Below are positions 1 through 7,640 of a stretch of 52,712 nucleotides of DNA, piece after piece. Numbering within the stretch: the first letter of the stretch is position 1; every line of letters begins with the position of its first letter. The translations under genes were made by a program, and so were the position numbers. The notes beneath the pieces are model-generated. The model saw only the letters and a program-made list of their open reading frames with translations, was not told where the DNA came from and searched no databases. The stretch lies in the NCBI GenBank assembly GCA_018268515.1, contig JAFDWK010000065.1, positions 1 to 52,712 on the forward strand, given 5' to 3'. The DNA comes from Actinomycetota bacterium. Its GTDB lineage: Bacteria; Actinomycetota; Actinomycetes; Actinomycetales; Microbacteriaceae.

Positions 1-62
1 CCCGACCGGATCCTCTTTCTGAGGTCACCGATTCGGCGTGTCCGAGTGCAAGGAGCATGATG

Positions 63-272
63 ATGTCCGTGGCTCCCGGCATCTACCAGCACTTCAAGGG
101 CGCCCGGTACGAGGTGCTCGCCGTCGCCAGGCACAGCGAGACCGAGGAGCAGCTGGTCTTCTACCGCAAGCTCTACGACGACTACAGCTATTGGGCGCGG
201 CCCCTCGCGATGTTCGAGGAGCACATCGAGCGGGACGGGTACAGCGGCCCGCGGTTCGCCCGCATCGCCTGA
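63..272 (+). CDS. DUF1653 domain protein
   Basis: A protein of about 69 residues that is essentially a single DUF1653 domain. It has the family pattern PGIYxHFKG near the N-terminus, then YEVLAVARHSET and the ending GPRFARIA. Three ATG codons lie in tandem at 57, 60 and 63. The Shine-Dalgarno AAGGAG at 50-55 is best spaced for the ATG at 63, so I chose that; the longest form starts at 57. The family is small, cytosolic and without a proven function. The gene converges on the ferritin-like gene, leaving about 12 bp between the stops. The family call is firm; no specific role can be read from the sequence. Confidence 0.85.
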   Translation: MSVAPGIYQHFKGARYEVLAVARHSETEEQLVFYRKLYDDYSYWARPLAMFEEHIERDGYSGPRFARIA

Positions 273-284
273 CCGGCGCTTCCG

Positions 285-1169
285 CTACCGACCCGTCCGG
301 AGCTCCGTCGGATCCAGGCTCGGGCCGAGCAGCGCGACGCTTCCTCGTAGCGCACCGGCCGGGCGGCGCGGCGGCTTGAGCGCGGATCCGGCGAAGCGGC
401 GGAAGGTGCCGAGCGCTCGCACGCCGTAGCCGACCGGGTTCCGACCGCAGGCGCGGAGGGCGGCGGCGTGGTCGACGCAGAGCACCGCGGTGGCGCCGAT
501 CGCGACGACCCACCAGGAGAGCCCGGCGAGCGCGCGCACGAGCAGGGGCGAATCGGCGAAGCCGACCCGCAGGCGGTCGACCTGGAACCGCAGGTGCTCC
601 CGCTCATCCGTGCGGATGCGCTCGCCGATCCCGCGCAGGATCGGATCCGGTGCGGCCTCCGCAAGGGCCTCGAAGTACTCCACGGCGACGGTCTCCGCGA
701 TCAGGAACAGCGCGATCTCGGTGCGCAGCCCCAGGATCCGGCGCAGCCGGGTGAAGGCGAAGTCCGACCAGTGCGCCCGCAGCGACGGCGCCGCCATGCG
801 CCGCAATCCCACCCCGAACAGTGCGGAGTGCCTCTGCTCCTCGGCCACGAGCAGCTCCAGAGCCCGGGTGTAGACCGGATCGCCGGCGGCCCTGGCCTTC
901 GCCAGCAGGCGCACGCCGTCGCCGCCCTCGCCGAGCTCGAAGCGCTGGAACGAGCGCACCAGCGCCTCCCGCTGCCGGACGGTCAGGGTGACCGGCGTCG
1001 ACGGATCCCACTCCCGCTCCAGCCGACGCTGCCGCGCCGGGTTCGCGGCGAAGTAGTCCACCCAGACGCGGAAGGGCGAGGCGTCCGGGATGAGATCCTC
1101 CGTGAGATCGGCAGCCGGTGCGGCGCCATCGGCCCGCACCGGCGCGCTCGGCATCGTCATCGTGTTCAT
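285..1169 (-). CDS. Ferritin-like diiron-type protein
   Basis: A 294-residue protein that looks like an all-helical ferritin-like diiron carboxylate protein. Candidate ligands in order are a Glu in RFELGEG, Glu and His in AEEQRHS, Glu residues in AETVAVEYFEA, and Glu and His in DEREHLRF. This gives two ExxH-type motifs, as expected of a two-iron site. A hydrophobic stretch (LSWWVVAIGATAVL) follows the last ligand pair. I start it at the ATG at 1169, which is preceded by GGAG with good spacing; an in-frame ATG at 1217 would lie inside the operator. It is divergent from the DUF2975/XRE pair, so that XRE protein is a likely regulator. It could be an oxygenase or a storage-type protein; the sequence does not decide. 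Confidence 0.7.
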   Translation of the reverse strand: MNTMTMPSAPVRADGAAPAADLTEDLIPDASPFRVWVDYFAANPARQRRLEREWDPSTPVTLTVRQREALVRSFQRFELGEGGDGVRLLAKARAAGDPVYTRALELLVAEEQRHSALFGVGLRRMAAPSLRAHWSDFAFTRLRRILGLRTEIALFLIAETVAVEYFEALAEAAPDPILRGIGERIRTDEREHLRFQVDRLRVGFADSPLLVRALAGLSWWVVAIGATAVLCVDHAAALRACGRNPVGYGVRALGTFRRFAGSALKPPRRPAGALRGSVALLGPSLDPTELRTGR

Positions 1170-1183
1170 CTCAGCTCCGTTTC

Positions 1184-1218
1184 GATGGATATCTATTGAG
1201 ATTCGATAGATATCCATC
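1184..1218. promoter_or_regulatory. 13-bp inverted-repeat operator between divergent genes
   Basis: A perfect inverted repeat with arms GATGGATATCTAT (1184-1196) and ATAGATATCCATC (1206-1218) and a 9-nt spacer. The same DNA also shows a direct repeat TTCGATRGATATC starting at 1181 and 1202, a 21-bp period that would put both copies on one helix face. It sits between the ferritin-like gene and DUF2975/XRE. The XRE protein encoded at 1714-1932 is the obvious candidate binder (inference). Confidence 0.75.
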
Positions 1219-1224
1219 CATAAT
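1196..1224 (+). promoter_or_regulatory. Sigma70-type promoter of the DUF2975-XRE pair
   Basis: TTGAGA at 1196-1201 and CATAAT at 1219-1224 are separated by exactly 17 nt. The predicted transcript start is about 1231-1232, coinciding with the GTG start codon at 1232, so the mRNA is probably leaderless. The -35 box lies in the spacer of the inverted repeat and the right arm fills the -35/-10 gap. A protein bound there should block RNA polymerase. Confidence 0.65.
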
Positions 1225-1231
1225 CGATGCT

Positions 1232-1714
1232 GTGAGTCAAGTGGTCATAGTTCTCGTCCGGGTCTTCATCGTCGTGCTCGTGCTCGGCACCCTCGCCGCC
1301 CAGATCCTCCTGATCCCCGCCCTGGCGGGCGAGCTCGGTGCGCTCTCGGCCCTCCCTGCGGCGTCGGTGCCCTACGCGATCGGCGGCATCGCTCTCGGGT
1401 TGTGCCTGGAGGTCTGCCTGCTCGCCACCTGGATGCTGCTGTCGATGGTCCGCCGTGACGCGATCTTCAGCGAGAGCGCCTTCCGCTGGGTGGATGCCAT
1501 CATCGGCGCCGCGGTGGCGGCCTTCGCGCTCGTCGCGCTGTTCGGCACGCACGCCGTGACCGTGCTGCAGCCGCGGCTCGAGGTGCCGGGCATCGCCCCG
1601 GTCGTCGCGGCGACCGCGGTGAGCGAGGCCATCTTCGTGCTGCTCGTCGTGGTGCTGCGCGGCCTGCTGCGCAGCGCGACGAACCTGCGCACCGAGCTCG
1701 CCGAGGTCATCTGA
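1232..1714 (+). CDS. DUF2975 family membrane protein
   Basis: A 160-residue integral membrane protein with four hydrophobic segments. The first is an N-terminal helix (VVIVLVRVFIVVLVLG), followed by two central ones and a last helix near AVSEAIFVLLVVVLRGLL. The size and four-helix layout, plus the XRE gene immediately downstream, match DUF2975 proteins (the YoaS/YozG-type pair of Bacillus). The GTG start at 1232 fits a leaderless transcript from the promoter at 1196-1224. The stop overlaps the next start by one base (TGATG), so the two are translationally coupled. The function is unproven; a role in sensing or modulating the partner regulator is an inference. Confidence 0.8.
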   Translation: MSQVVIVLVRVFIVVLVLGTLAAQILLIPALAGELGALSALPAASVPYAIGGIALGLCLEVCLLATWMLLSMVRRDAIFSESAFRWVDAIIGAAVAAFALVALFGTHAVTVLQPRLEVPGIAPVVAATAVSEAIFVLLVVVLRGLLRSATNLRTELAEVI

Positions 1715-1932
1715 TGGCCATCATCGTCGACATCGACGTGATGCTCGCCCGCCGGAAGATGTCGGTCGGCGACTTCGCCGACGCGATCGGGATCACCCCG
1801 GCGAACGTCGCGGTGCTCAAGAACGGCCGGGCGAAGGCCGTGCGCTTCACCACGCTCGACGCCATCTGCCGCACGCTCGACTGCCAGCCCGGAGACGTGC
1901 TGCGCTGGGTGCCGGACGAGGGCTCCGCGTAG
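1714..1932 (+). CDS. XRE-family (Cro/CI-like) small regulator
   Basis: A 72-residue single-domain DNA-binding protein. The helix-turn-helix lies around MSVGDFADAIGITPANVAVLKNG, and the ending (DAICRTLDCQPGDVLRW) is typical of YozG-like XRE proteins. No effector domain is present. It is coupled by a 1-nt overlap to the DUF2975 gene, the usual pairing for this family. It probably binds the inverted repeat at 1184-1218 and so controls its own operon and the divergent ferritin-like gene. The family call is strong; the target is inferred. Confidence 0.88.
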   Translation: MAIIVDIDVMLARRKMSVGDFADAIGITPANVAVLKNGRAKAVRFTTLDAICRTLDCQPGDVLRWVPDEGSA

Positions 1933-1983
1933 GCTGATCCCGGCCCGCACACCAGCGGACCGGAGGTGTGAGGAGGCGGCGGC

Positions 1984-3081
1984 ATGACCCCGCAGGATCC
2001 CGATCCGCCGCGGCCGCAGACCGCGCTGACCCGGGTGTGGGTGCGCAGCCACTTCCTGCTGGCGCGCTCCTCATCGCGGCGCTGGCCGATCGCCCTGCAG
2101 GCGGCGCTGTCGATGTTCCTGCCCGTGATGCTGTTCACGCTGCTCGGGCAGCCCGGGGTGGGCATGATGGCGGCGAGCGGGGCCTTCGCCGCGATCTACC
2201 TCGTCGGTGCGGCGCCCGCGGTGCGGATCCGGCTGCTGCCGGTCATCGGGCTGGCGATCCTCGGCTGCGCGGCCCTCGGCACGGTGCTCGCGCCATGGCC
2301 GGTCCTCGCCGCGATCGGTCTCGTCGTCGTCGCCGTGGTGATGGCGGCGCTGCACTTCGGGTTCCGCCTGGGCCCGCCGGGGCCGGTGTTCTTCGTGCTC
2401 GTCTACGGGCTGGCCACGCACCTGACCGTGGTGGCCGGCGGACAGCGGCTGGTGGATCCGATCCTGTTCCTCGGCGCGCTCGCCACGGGCATCGTCATCG
2501 CGTATGGGATCGCGGTGGCGGCGTTCCTGATCGGGCGGGCGCGGGGCGTCGCGCCGGGGCCGGTGCGCACCCAGATCGCGCGGCGGCCGCGGCTGGACCG
2601 GGATGCGCAGGCCCTGCTGCTGCGGGTCGCGCTGGTCGCGATCGCCGGCACCGTGCTCAGCATGCTGCTCGTCGATCCGCAGCGCGCCTACTGGACCGTC
2701 TGCGCGGGCATCGCCGTGATCGGCGTGAACGTCGGCCGGCGGGTCGCGTTCATCCGCGGGAGCCAGCGCTTCTTCGGCACCCTCGTCGGTGCGGGCCTGT
2801 TCGCGCTGCTCGGGTTCCTCCCGATCCCCGCCCTCGTGCTGCCGTTCCTGCTCGGCGCGCTGCAGTTCGTGATCGAGATCCTCGTGGTGCGCAACTACGC
2901 GATCGCCCTCGTGTTCATCACGCCGCTGGTGCTGTTCATCATCTCCTCCGCCGCAGGCGCGACGGGCGGTCTGCCCGTGGATCTGATCCTGGAGCGCGTG
3001 ATCGACACGCTGATCGGTGCCGTGCTCGGTGCGGCGTCGGGCATCGTCCACCCGCGGGCGACCGACCGGGCGCGGCACTGA
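1984..3081 (+). CDS. FUSC-family membrane protein (putative aromatic-acid/drug exporter)
   Basis: A 365-residue inner-membrane protein with two blocks of hydrophobic helices, at roughly residues 40-180 and 215-345. A basic loop (RARGVAPGPVRTQIARRPRLDRD) separates them. The second block (PQRAYWTVCAGIAVIGVN...GSQRFFGTLVGAGL) carries the FUSC signature. Family members are thought to export aromatic acids or toxic compounds, but no substrate can be inferred here. ATG at 1984 is chosen from the preceding GAGGAGGCGGC. It is probably monocistronic, with the next gene about 150 bp away. Confidence 0.8.
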   Translation: MTPQDPDPPRPQTALTRVWVRSHFLLARSSSRRWPIALQAALSMFLPVMLFTLLGQPGVGMMAASGAFAAIYLVGAAPAVRIRLLPVIGLAILGCAALGTVLAPWPVLAAIGLVVVAVVMAALHFGFRLGPPGPVFFVLVYGLATHLTVVAGGQRLVDPILFLGALATGIVIAYGIAVAAFLIGRARGVAPGPVRTQIARRPRLDRDAQALLLRVALVAIAGTVLSMLLVDPQRAYWTVCAGIAVIGVNVGRRVAFIRGSQRFFGTLVGAGLFALLGFLPIPALVLPFLLGALQFVIEILVVRNYAIALVFITPLVLFIISSAAGATGGLPVDLILERVIDTLIGAVLGAASGIVHPRATDRARH

Positions 3082-3235
3082 CGAGTGTCACCCCGCCCAA
3101 TCCACGGAGGAGTCGTCGGCGCCCCGGACGGGCGTGACCGGCTCTCCGGGCGGGGTTGCCACGCTCCCGGACGGGGTTGACCGGCACCCGTGCGCAGGAG
3201 TAAGCACGGAACATCCCGACACCCGGAGGTGATCC

Positions 3236-4042
3236 GTGAGCGCAGACAGCGCGCCCGCCTTCCTCGCCCTGCACCACGGCGATGGCTTCGTGCTCCCCAA
3301 CGCCTGGGATCCGGGATCGGCGCGGATCCTCGCGCAACTCGGGTTCCCGGCGATCGCGACCACGAGCGCCGGAATCGCCTGGTCGCTCGGCATGCCCGAC
3401 GGCGGTGCGCTCGACCTCGACACGATGCTCGCGCACGTCGCCGCCATCGTGCGCGCGGTCGATGCGCCGGTGACCGCAGATCTGGAGGCCGGCTACGCAG
3501 ACACCCCCGACGGGGTCGGCCGCACGGTGATGCTCGCGGCTCAGGCCGGCGCGGTCGGGGCCAACCTCGAGGACGCCGCTGCCGGAGCGCTGTTCGACAT
3601 CGACGTCGCGGCCGATCGGGTCGCGGCGGCACGGGATGCGGCTCCGCGGGGGACGTTCGTGCTCAACGCCCGCACCGACGCGTACTTCCTTCCCGGCGCC
3701 GCGGATCCCTTCGCCGAGACGGTGGAGCGGGCGTTGCGCTACGTCGAGGCCGGCGCGGACTGCGTGTTCGTGCCGGGCGTGAACGACGAGCAGACGATCG
3801 GCCGCCTCGCCCGGGAGATCCCGGTGCCGCTCAATGTCGTCGCCGGCCTCGCGGCGCACGTCATCCCGGTGCCGCAGCTCTTCGCGCTCGGGGTGAAGCG
3901 GGTGAGCCTCGGCGGAAGCCTCGCCCGGGCCGCCCTCACGGCGCTGGAGCGCGCCGGCCGGGAACTGCTCGACACCGGCACGCTCGGCTTCCTCGACGGC
4001 GCGCTCGGCTATGCCGAGGTGCAGCGCCGGTTCGCGGGGTAG
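3236..4042 (+). CDS. Isocitrate lyase/PEP mutase superfamily protein
   Basis: A 268-residue TIM-barrel enzyme of the PEP mutase/isocitrate lyase superfamily. Visible family features are LPNAWDPGSARIL, the substrate-loop TTSAGIAWSLG, the metal-binding acidic run TADLEAGYADTP and NLEDAA. The Lys-Lys-Cys-Gly-His catalytic motif of isocitrate and methylisocitrate lyases is absent. It therefore belongs to the heterogeneous group holding oxaloacetate hydrolases, phosphonopyruvate hydrolases and uncharacterised enzymes. The GTG start follows a near-perfect GGAGGTGA ribosome site. A TTGACC box at 3177-3182 with TAAGCA at 3201-3206 is a weak promoter candidate. The substrate is unknown. Confidence 0.8.
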   Translation: MSADSAPAFLALHHGDGFVLPNAWDPGSARILAQLGFPAIATTSAGIAWSLGMPDGGALDLDTMLAHVAAIVRAVDAPVTADLEAGYADTPDGVGRTVMLAAQAGAVGANLEDAAAGALFDIDVAADRVAAARDAAPRGTFVLNARTDAYFLPGAADPFAETVERALRYVEAGADCVFVPGVNDEQTIGRLAREIPVPLNVVAGLAAHVIPVPQLFALGVKRVSLGGSLARAALTALERAGRELLDTGTLGFLDGALGYAEVQRRFAG

Positions 4043-4117
4043 GCAGTGTCGCTGGGCTCTCCGGCCCGCCAGACGGTGAGTTCCGGGAGAGGCGGCGCCG
4101 CGCCCGGAGAAGAAGAT

Positions 4118-4146
4118 ACCTCCATATGGAGGTTTTCTGCTAGCGT
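4118..4146 (+). promoter_or_regulatory. Perfect 16-bp palindromic operator overlapping promoter
   Basis: ACCTCCATATGGAGGT at 4118-4133 is a perfect 16-bp palindrome. A few bases later lies an extended -10, TGC followed by TAGCGT, at 4138-4146. The palindrome occupies the -35 region, so a bound dimer would occlude polymerase. The predicted start near 4153 would place a small hairpin (GGGCAG/CTGCCC, 4154-4169) at the 5' end of the mRNA. The palindrome is the size and type of a TetR-family site; the TetR encoded at 6245-6850 is the likely binder (inference). Confidence 0.65.
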
Positions 4147-4196
4147 GGCCTTAGGGCAGCAACCTGCCCCAGAAACCACAAGCAAGGAAGGTCGAC

Positions 4197-5021
4197 GTGG
4201 CCCTGCCAGAAACCTCGGTCCAGCTCTACACCCTCGCCGCGGAGTTCTCCGCCGATATGGAAGGCTCGCTCGACAAGCTCGCGGCGATCGGCCTCCGCAA
4301 CGTCGAGGCGTTCGACTTCGTCCGCCGTCCCGATGAGATCCGCGCCGCGCTCGACGCCTCGGGCCTCACCTCGCCGACCGGCCACGCGCCGCTGCTCTCC
4401 GACGAGCTGTGGACGCCCGACGGCTCGATTCCGACCCCGGCGCCGGAGGTCGTGTTCGAGGCCGCCGCGAAGGTCGGCCTGAAGACGGTCATCGACCCGT
4501 TCGTCGCGCCCGACCGCTGGTTCACGCTCGAGGGCGTGACCGACATCGCCGACCGCCTGAACGCGCTCGTCGACACCGCCGCCGGCTTCGGTCTCACGGT
4601 CGGCTACCACAACCACGCGCAGGAGTTCGTCGCCGACTTCGACGGTCAGAGCGCGTACGAGCGTTTCGTCGCGCTCACCGACGAGCGCGTGCAGCTCGAG
4701 CTCGACCTGTACTGGGCGCTCACCGGGGGACAGGACGTGCCGGCTCTCGTCTCACGTCTCGGCGATCGCCTCGTGGCCGCGCACGTCAAGGACGGCATCG
4801 CTCCCGCGAGCAACCCGTTCGCCCCCGGCGCCGGCGAGTTCGGCTCCGACAGCCTCGACCAGCGCCACGCCGGAACCGGTGACGTGCCGCTTGCGGACGC
4901 GCTGCGCGCGGCATCCGCCCTGCAGTACGCCGTCATCGAGTACGACAACGCACCCGGAGACGTCTTCGCCGACATCGCCGCGAGCTACGCCTTCCTCGTC
5001 GAGGGCGGCTTCGCCCGATGA
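4197..5021 (+). CDS. Sugar phosphate isomerase/epimerase (xylose isomerase-like TIM barrel)
   Basis: A 274-residue AP-endonuclease-2/xylose-isomerase-like barrel. Metal- and substrate-binding signatures include the His pair in GYHNHAQEF, Glu/Asp in LELDLYWA, His and Asp in HVKDG, and a C-terminal EYDNAPGD. Family members isomerise or epimerise keto sugars and often work with Gfo/Idh dehydrogenases, as here. The GTG start follows AAGGAAGG. It overlaps the next gene by 4 nt (ATGA), so the two form one operon behind the 4118-4133 palindrome. No GGATCC word occurs here, unlike most neighbours, suggesting a different history. The exact sugar is unknown. Confidence 0.82.
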   Translation: MALPETSVQLYTLAAEFSADMEGSLDKLAAIGLRNVEAFDFVRRPDEIRAALDASGLTSPTGHAPLLSDELWTPDGSIPTPAPEVVFEAAAKVGLKTVIDPFVAPDRWFTLEGVTDIADRLNALVDTAAGFGLTVGYHNHAQEFVADFDGQSAYERFVALTDERVQLELDLYWALTGGQDVPALVSRLGDRLVAAHVKDGIAPASNPFAPGAGEFGSDSLDQRHAGTGDVPLADALRAASALQYAVIEYDNAPGDVFADIAASYAFLVEGGFAR

Positions 5022-6142
5022 GCGCGGTCGGCATCGGAGTCATCGGCGTCGGCGTCATCAGCGACACCTATCTCGAGAACCTCTCCGCGTTCCCCGACGT
5101 CGATGTGCTCATCGTCGGCGATCTGCTCCTCGACCGCGCGCAGGCGCAGGCCGAAAAGTACGGCGTTGCTGCATTCGGCAGCGCCGACGACGTACTCGCC
5201 CACCCCGGCGTCGACCTCGTCATCAACCTGACGATCCCCGCCGTGCACATCGAGGTCTCCCGCAAGGCGATCGCCGCAGGTAAGCACGTGTGGACGGAGA
5301 AGCCGCTCGGCTTGGACCGCGCGGGCGCGGCCGAGTTGCTGCGCGAGGCGGAGGCCGCCGGTCTGCGCGTGGGCTCGGCGCCCGACACTCTTCTCGGCCC
5401 GGCGTTCCAGGCCGCGCGCCGGGCGATCGAGGGCGGCGTCATCGGCCGTCCGCTGTTCGCGCAGACCGTGTTCCAGACCCAGGGCCCCGACCTGTGGCAC
5501 CCGAGCCCAGCGTTCCTCTTCGCGAACGGCGCCGGCCCGCTGCTGGACATGGGGCCGTACTACTTCTCCGCTCTCGTGAGTCTGCTCGGACCCGTCGACC
5601 GCATCGCGGCCGTGGGCACCAAGGCCCGCGAGGAGCGGGAGATCCGCACGGGTCCGAACGCCGGAACGACCTTCCCTGTGGAAGTGCCGTCGACGATCCA
5701 GATCGTGACGGCCTTCGAGCAGGGCGCCTCCGCGCAGAGCCTGCTGAGCTTCGATTCGGCGCTCGAACGCCATGGCGTCGTCGAGATCCATGGCACCGAG
5801 GGCTCGATCGTGATCGCCGACCCGAACCAGTTCGCCGGTCGCATCGCGTACGTCAAGCCGCTGGGCGTCATCCGTGACGGCATGTCGTTCGAGCAGGAGT
5901 GGATCGAGATCGAGCACGACGACGTCGCCGTCGGCCGCGGTCTCGGCGCCCTCGACATGGCACGTGCGATTGCCGCGGGGCGTGCGCACGTCGCGTCCGG
6001 AGAGCTCGGGTTCCATGTGCTCGACATCCTGCTGTCCGCGCAGGAGTCGGCCGCGACCGGCCAGACCGTCGTCGTGGAGAGCACGGTCGGGGCCGTGCCG
6101 CTGCTCCCCGAGGGCTTCGACCCGTTCGCTGCGACCCTGTGA
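5018..6142 (+). CDS. Gfo/Idh/MocA-family NAD(P)-dependent oxidoreductase
   Basis: A 374-residue enzyme. The N-terminal Rossmann fold begins with IGVIGVGVISDTY and is followed by the family signature WTEKPLGLD around residue 90. A C-terminal alpha/beta substrate domain contains DMGPYYFSALVSLLGPV. Such enzymes oxidise or reduce sugars, inositols or their derivatives. It is translationally coupled (4-nt overlap) to the isomerase, which suggests a two-step sugar oxidation/isomerisation. A strong hairpin follows the stop. The donor or acceptor sugar cannot be read from the sequence. Confidence 0.85.
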   Translation: MSAVGIGVIGVGVISDTYLENLSAFPDVDVLIVGDLLLDRAQAQAEKYGVAAFGSADDVLAHPGVDLVINLTIPAVHIEVSRKAIAAGKHVWTEKPLGLDRAGAAELLREAEAAGLRVGSAPDTLLGPAFQAARRAIEGGVIGRPLFAQTVFQTQGPDLWHPSPAFLFANGAGPLLDMGPYYFSALVSLLGPVDRIAAVGTKAREEREIRTGPNAGTTFPVEVPSTIQIVTAFEQGASAQSLLSFDSALERHGVVEIHGTEGSIVIADPNQFAGRIAYVKPLGVIRDGMSFEQEWIEIEHDDVAVGRGLGALDMARAIAAGRAHVASGELGFHVLDILLSAQESAATGQTVVVESTVGAVPLLPEGFDPFAATL

Positions 6143-6155
6143 GGTCGTGCCGGAT

Positions 6156-6202
6156 GAAGACCACGGGTCCGTCAGCGCCAGGCTGACGGACCCGCCGTCT
6201 TC
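6156..6202. terminator. Strong hairpin between convergent genes
   Basis: The stem GGGTCCGTCAGC (6165-6176) pairs perfectly with GCTGACGGACCC (6182-6193) around a 5-nt loop, and GAAGAC/GTCTTC extend it further out. There is no long T tract. It lies between the oxidoreductase (+) and TetR (-) stop codons, so it probably serves both strands. Confidence 0.75.
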
Positions 6203-6244
6203 TGCACGGGCGGCGACGACCAGACGGCGCGAAGAGCGCGGTGG

Positions 6245-6850
6245 TCAGAGGCCGCGGAGCAGCCGATCGAGCATCTCCAGTGCGGCCCCGTGATCGACCT
6301 CGTCGTCGAGCAGCCACTGGATCTGCAGACCATCCGAGGCCGCGACGATCAGCGCAGCGACCTGGATCGGATCGAGATCCGTGCGGATGTGACCGGACTC
6401 CTGCATGCGGATGACCTGCTCCGCGATCTCCTCGCGGAGGCGGGTGAAGCGCTGTGTCGCGAACCGATGGGCGACCGGATGGTTGTCCTCGAGCGCCCTC
6501 GCTACGAGCGTCGAGTACAGCTGCACGAGACCCGGGATCTCGCGGTTCTTCTCGGCTGAGATGCTCATCGCCATCGCAGGGCTCGCGTCTGGCGGCATCG
6601 GCCGCTCGGCGCCCGGCCGGTGCTGCGACTCGGAATACACCGCCACGAGCAGTTCTTCGAGGGAGCCGAAGTAATGAGCCAGCGCGGCATGCGTGACCCC
6701 GACCTCCTGCGCGATCGCCCGCAGGCTGGTCTTCTGCGCGCCGCGGCGCGCGAACACCTCGATCGTCCTGTCCAGGATCTCTTGACGGCGCGCGATGCCC
6801 TTCGCATAGCGCCCCTTGGTGCGGGGCGCGTCGTCGGGGGCGTCGCTCAT
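6245..6850 (-). CDS. TetR/AcrR-family transcriptional regulator
   Basis: A 201-residue protein. The N-terminal TetR helix-turn-helix sits at about residues 20-65 (ILDRTIEVFARRGAQKTSLRAIAQEVGVTH...YFGSLEELL), followed by an all-helical ligand domain. The C-terminus (QIQWLLDDEVDHGAALEMLDRLLRGL) is common in sugar-pathway TetR proteins of actinobacteria. It converges on the isomerase/oxidoreductase operon, whose promoter carries a 16-bp palindrome, so it is the likely repressor of that operon. It too lacks GGATCC words, so it appears to have travelled with them. The ligand is unknown, possibly the pathway sugar. Confidence 0.88.
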   Translation of the reverse strand: MSDAPDDAPRTKGRYAKGIARRQEILDRTIEVFARRGAQKTSLRAIAQEVGVTHAALAHYFGSLEELLVAVYSESQHRPGAERPMPPDASPAMAMSISAEKNREIPGLVQLYSTLVARALEDNHPVAHRFATQRFTRLREEIAEQVIRMQESGHIRTDLDPIQVAALIVAASDGLQIQWLLDDEVDHGAALEMLDRLLRGL

Positions 6851-6920
6851 GTCTCCAGGGTATCGATGTGCCGCGCGATCAGCCTGTGGTCAGCGCGACC
6901 GGCACGCTCCTCGCCGCACG

Positions 6921-7568
6921 TCAGTGTGCCGCGGCCTCCGCCTCCAGGGCGCGGCGGAATGCGAAGTCGGCGTTCGCGAACACGACGTAGAGCAGCAGCC
7001 CCGGCACGAGCGTGCCGAGCACCGGCTGCAGGACGACCGCGGCCGCCGAGAGCGCGAGCAGCACGAGGGCGAACACGCTGAAGTACCAGCGCCGCACGGA
7101 CAGGTAGACCGCGGCCTTAGCGATCGCGCGCGCCGAGGCCTGCGGGTACAGCACCAGCCCCGCGACCGCGGTGGTGCAGGTCGCGAGCGCCCACGCCGCG
7201 ACCACGGCGAGCGTCGGCGCGACCAGCGGCGCCCAGACGGTGCCGGTCAGGATCGCGCCGTCGTAGAGCACGAAGCCGACCACCAGGCCGGTGCCGAGGC
7301 CGAGCAGCGCCGCTGCGGGCCCGCGGCGCCGGTACCCGCTCCAGAACGCGGCGAACGGCCGCGGCGGCTCGTCGCCGCGCAGGCGCCGGAACACCTCGAA
7401 GGCCCCCGCCAGCGACGGGGCGAGCGTGAGCGAGAGGAGCAGCACGGTCGGCCAGGCCTGCAGCGCGTCGTGCGCGACGAACAACAGCACGGCGAGCGGC
7501 AGGTTGGCCAGCACGAGCAGCAGATCCGTCATCAGGATCGTGTACGCGTACCCGAACAGCGACTCCAT
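6921..7568 (-). CDS. YesL family protein (DUF624)
   Basis: A 215-residue polytopic membrane protein with about five hydrophobic segments: residues 10-30, 38-58, a pair around 85-135, and a C-terminal pair around 165-200. The pattern matches DUF624/YesL proteins, which are regularly encoded beside ABC importers and enzymes for pectin or other uronic-acid oligosaccharides. It is the distal gene of the ABC transporter operon, starting 72 bp after the second permease. Its molecular function is not established; the context suggests an accessory role in oligosaccharide uptake. Confidence 0.75.
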   Translation of the reverse strand: MESLFGYAYTILMTDLLLVLANLPLAVLLFVAHDALQAWPTVLLLSLTLAPSLAGAFEVFRRLRGDEPPRPFAAFWSGYRRRGPAAALLGLGTGLVVGFVLYDGAILTGTVWAPLVAPTLAVVAAWALATCTTAVAGLVLYPQASARAIAKAAVYLSVRRWYFSVFALVLLALSAAAVVLQPVLGTLVPGLLLYVVFANADFAFRRALEAEAAAH

Positions 7569-7640
7569 GCCCTCCTTGGCGGAACCGCAGGATCCGCCGG
7601 CGCGAGGGCCGGACCCCCGCGCGATCGCCGGCCGTGACGC

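Noticed and set aside
3082-3235. Possible small RNA or riboswitch before the PEP mutase-like gene
   Set aside because: Only repeated CGGGGTTG words and a weak promoter are visible. No conserved aptamer fold is recognisable.
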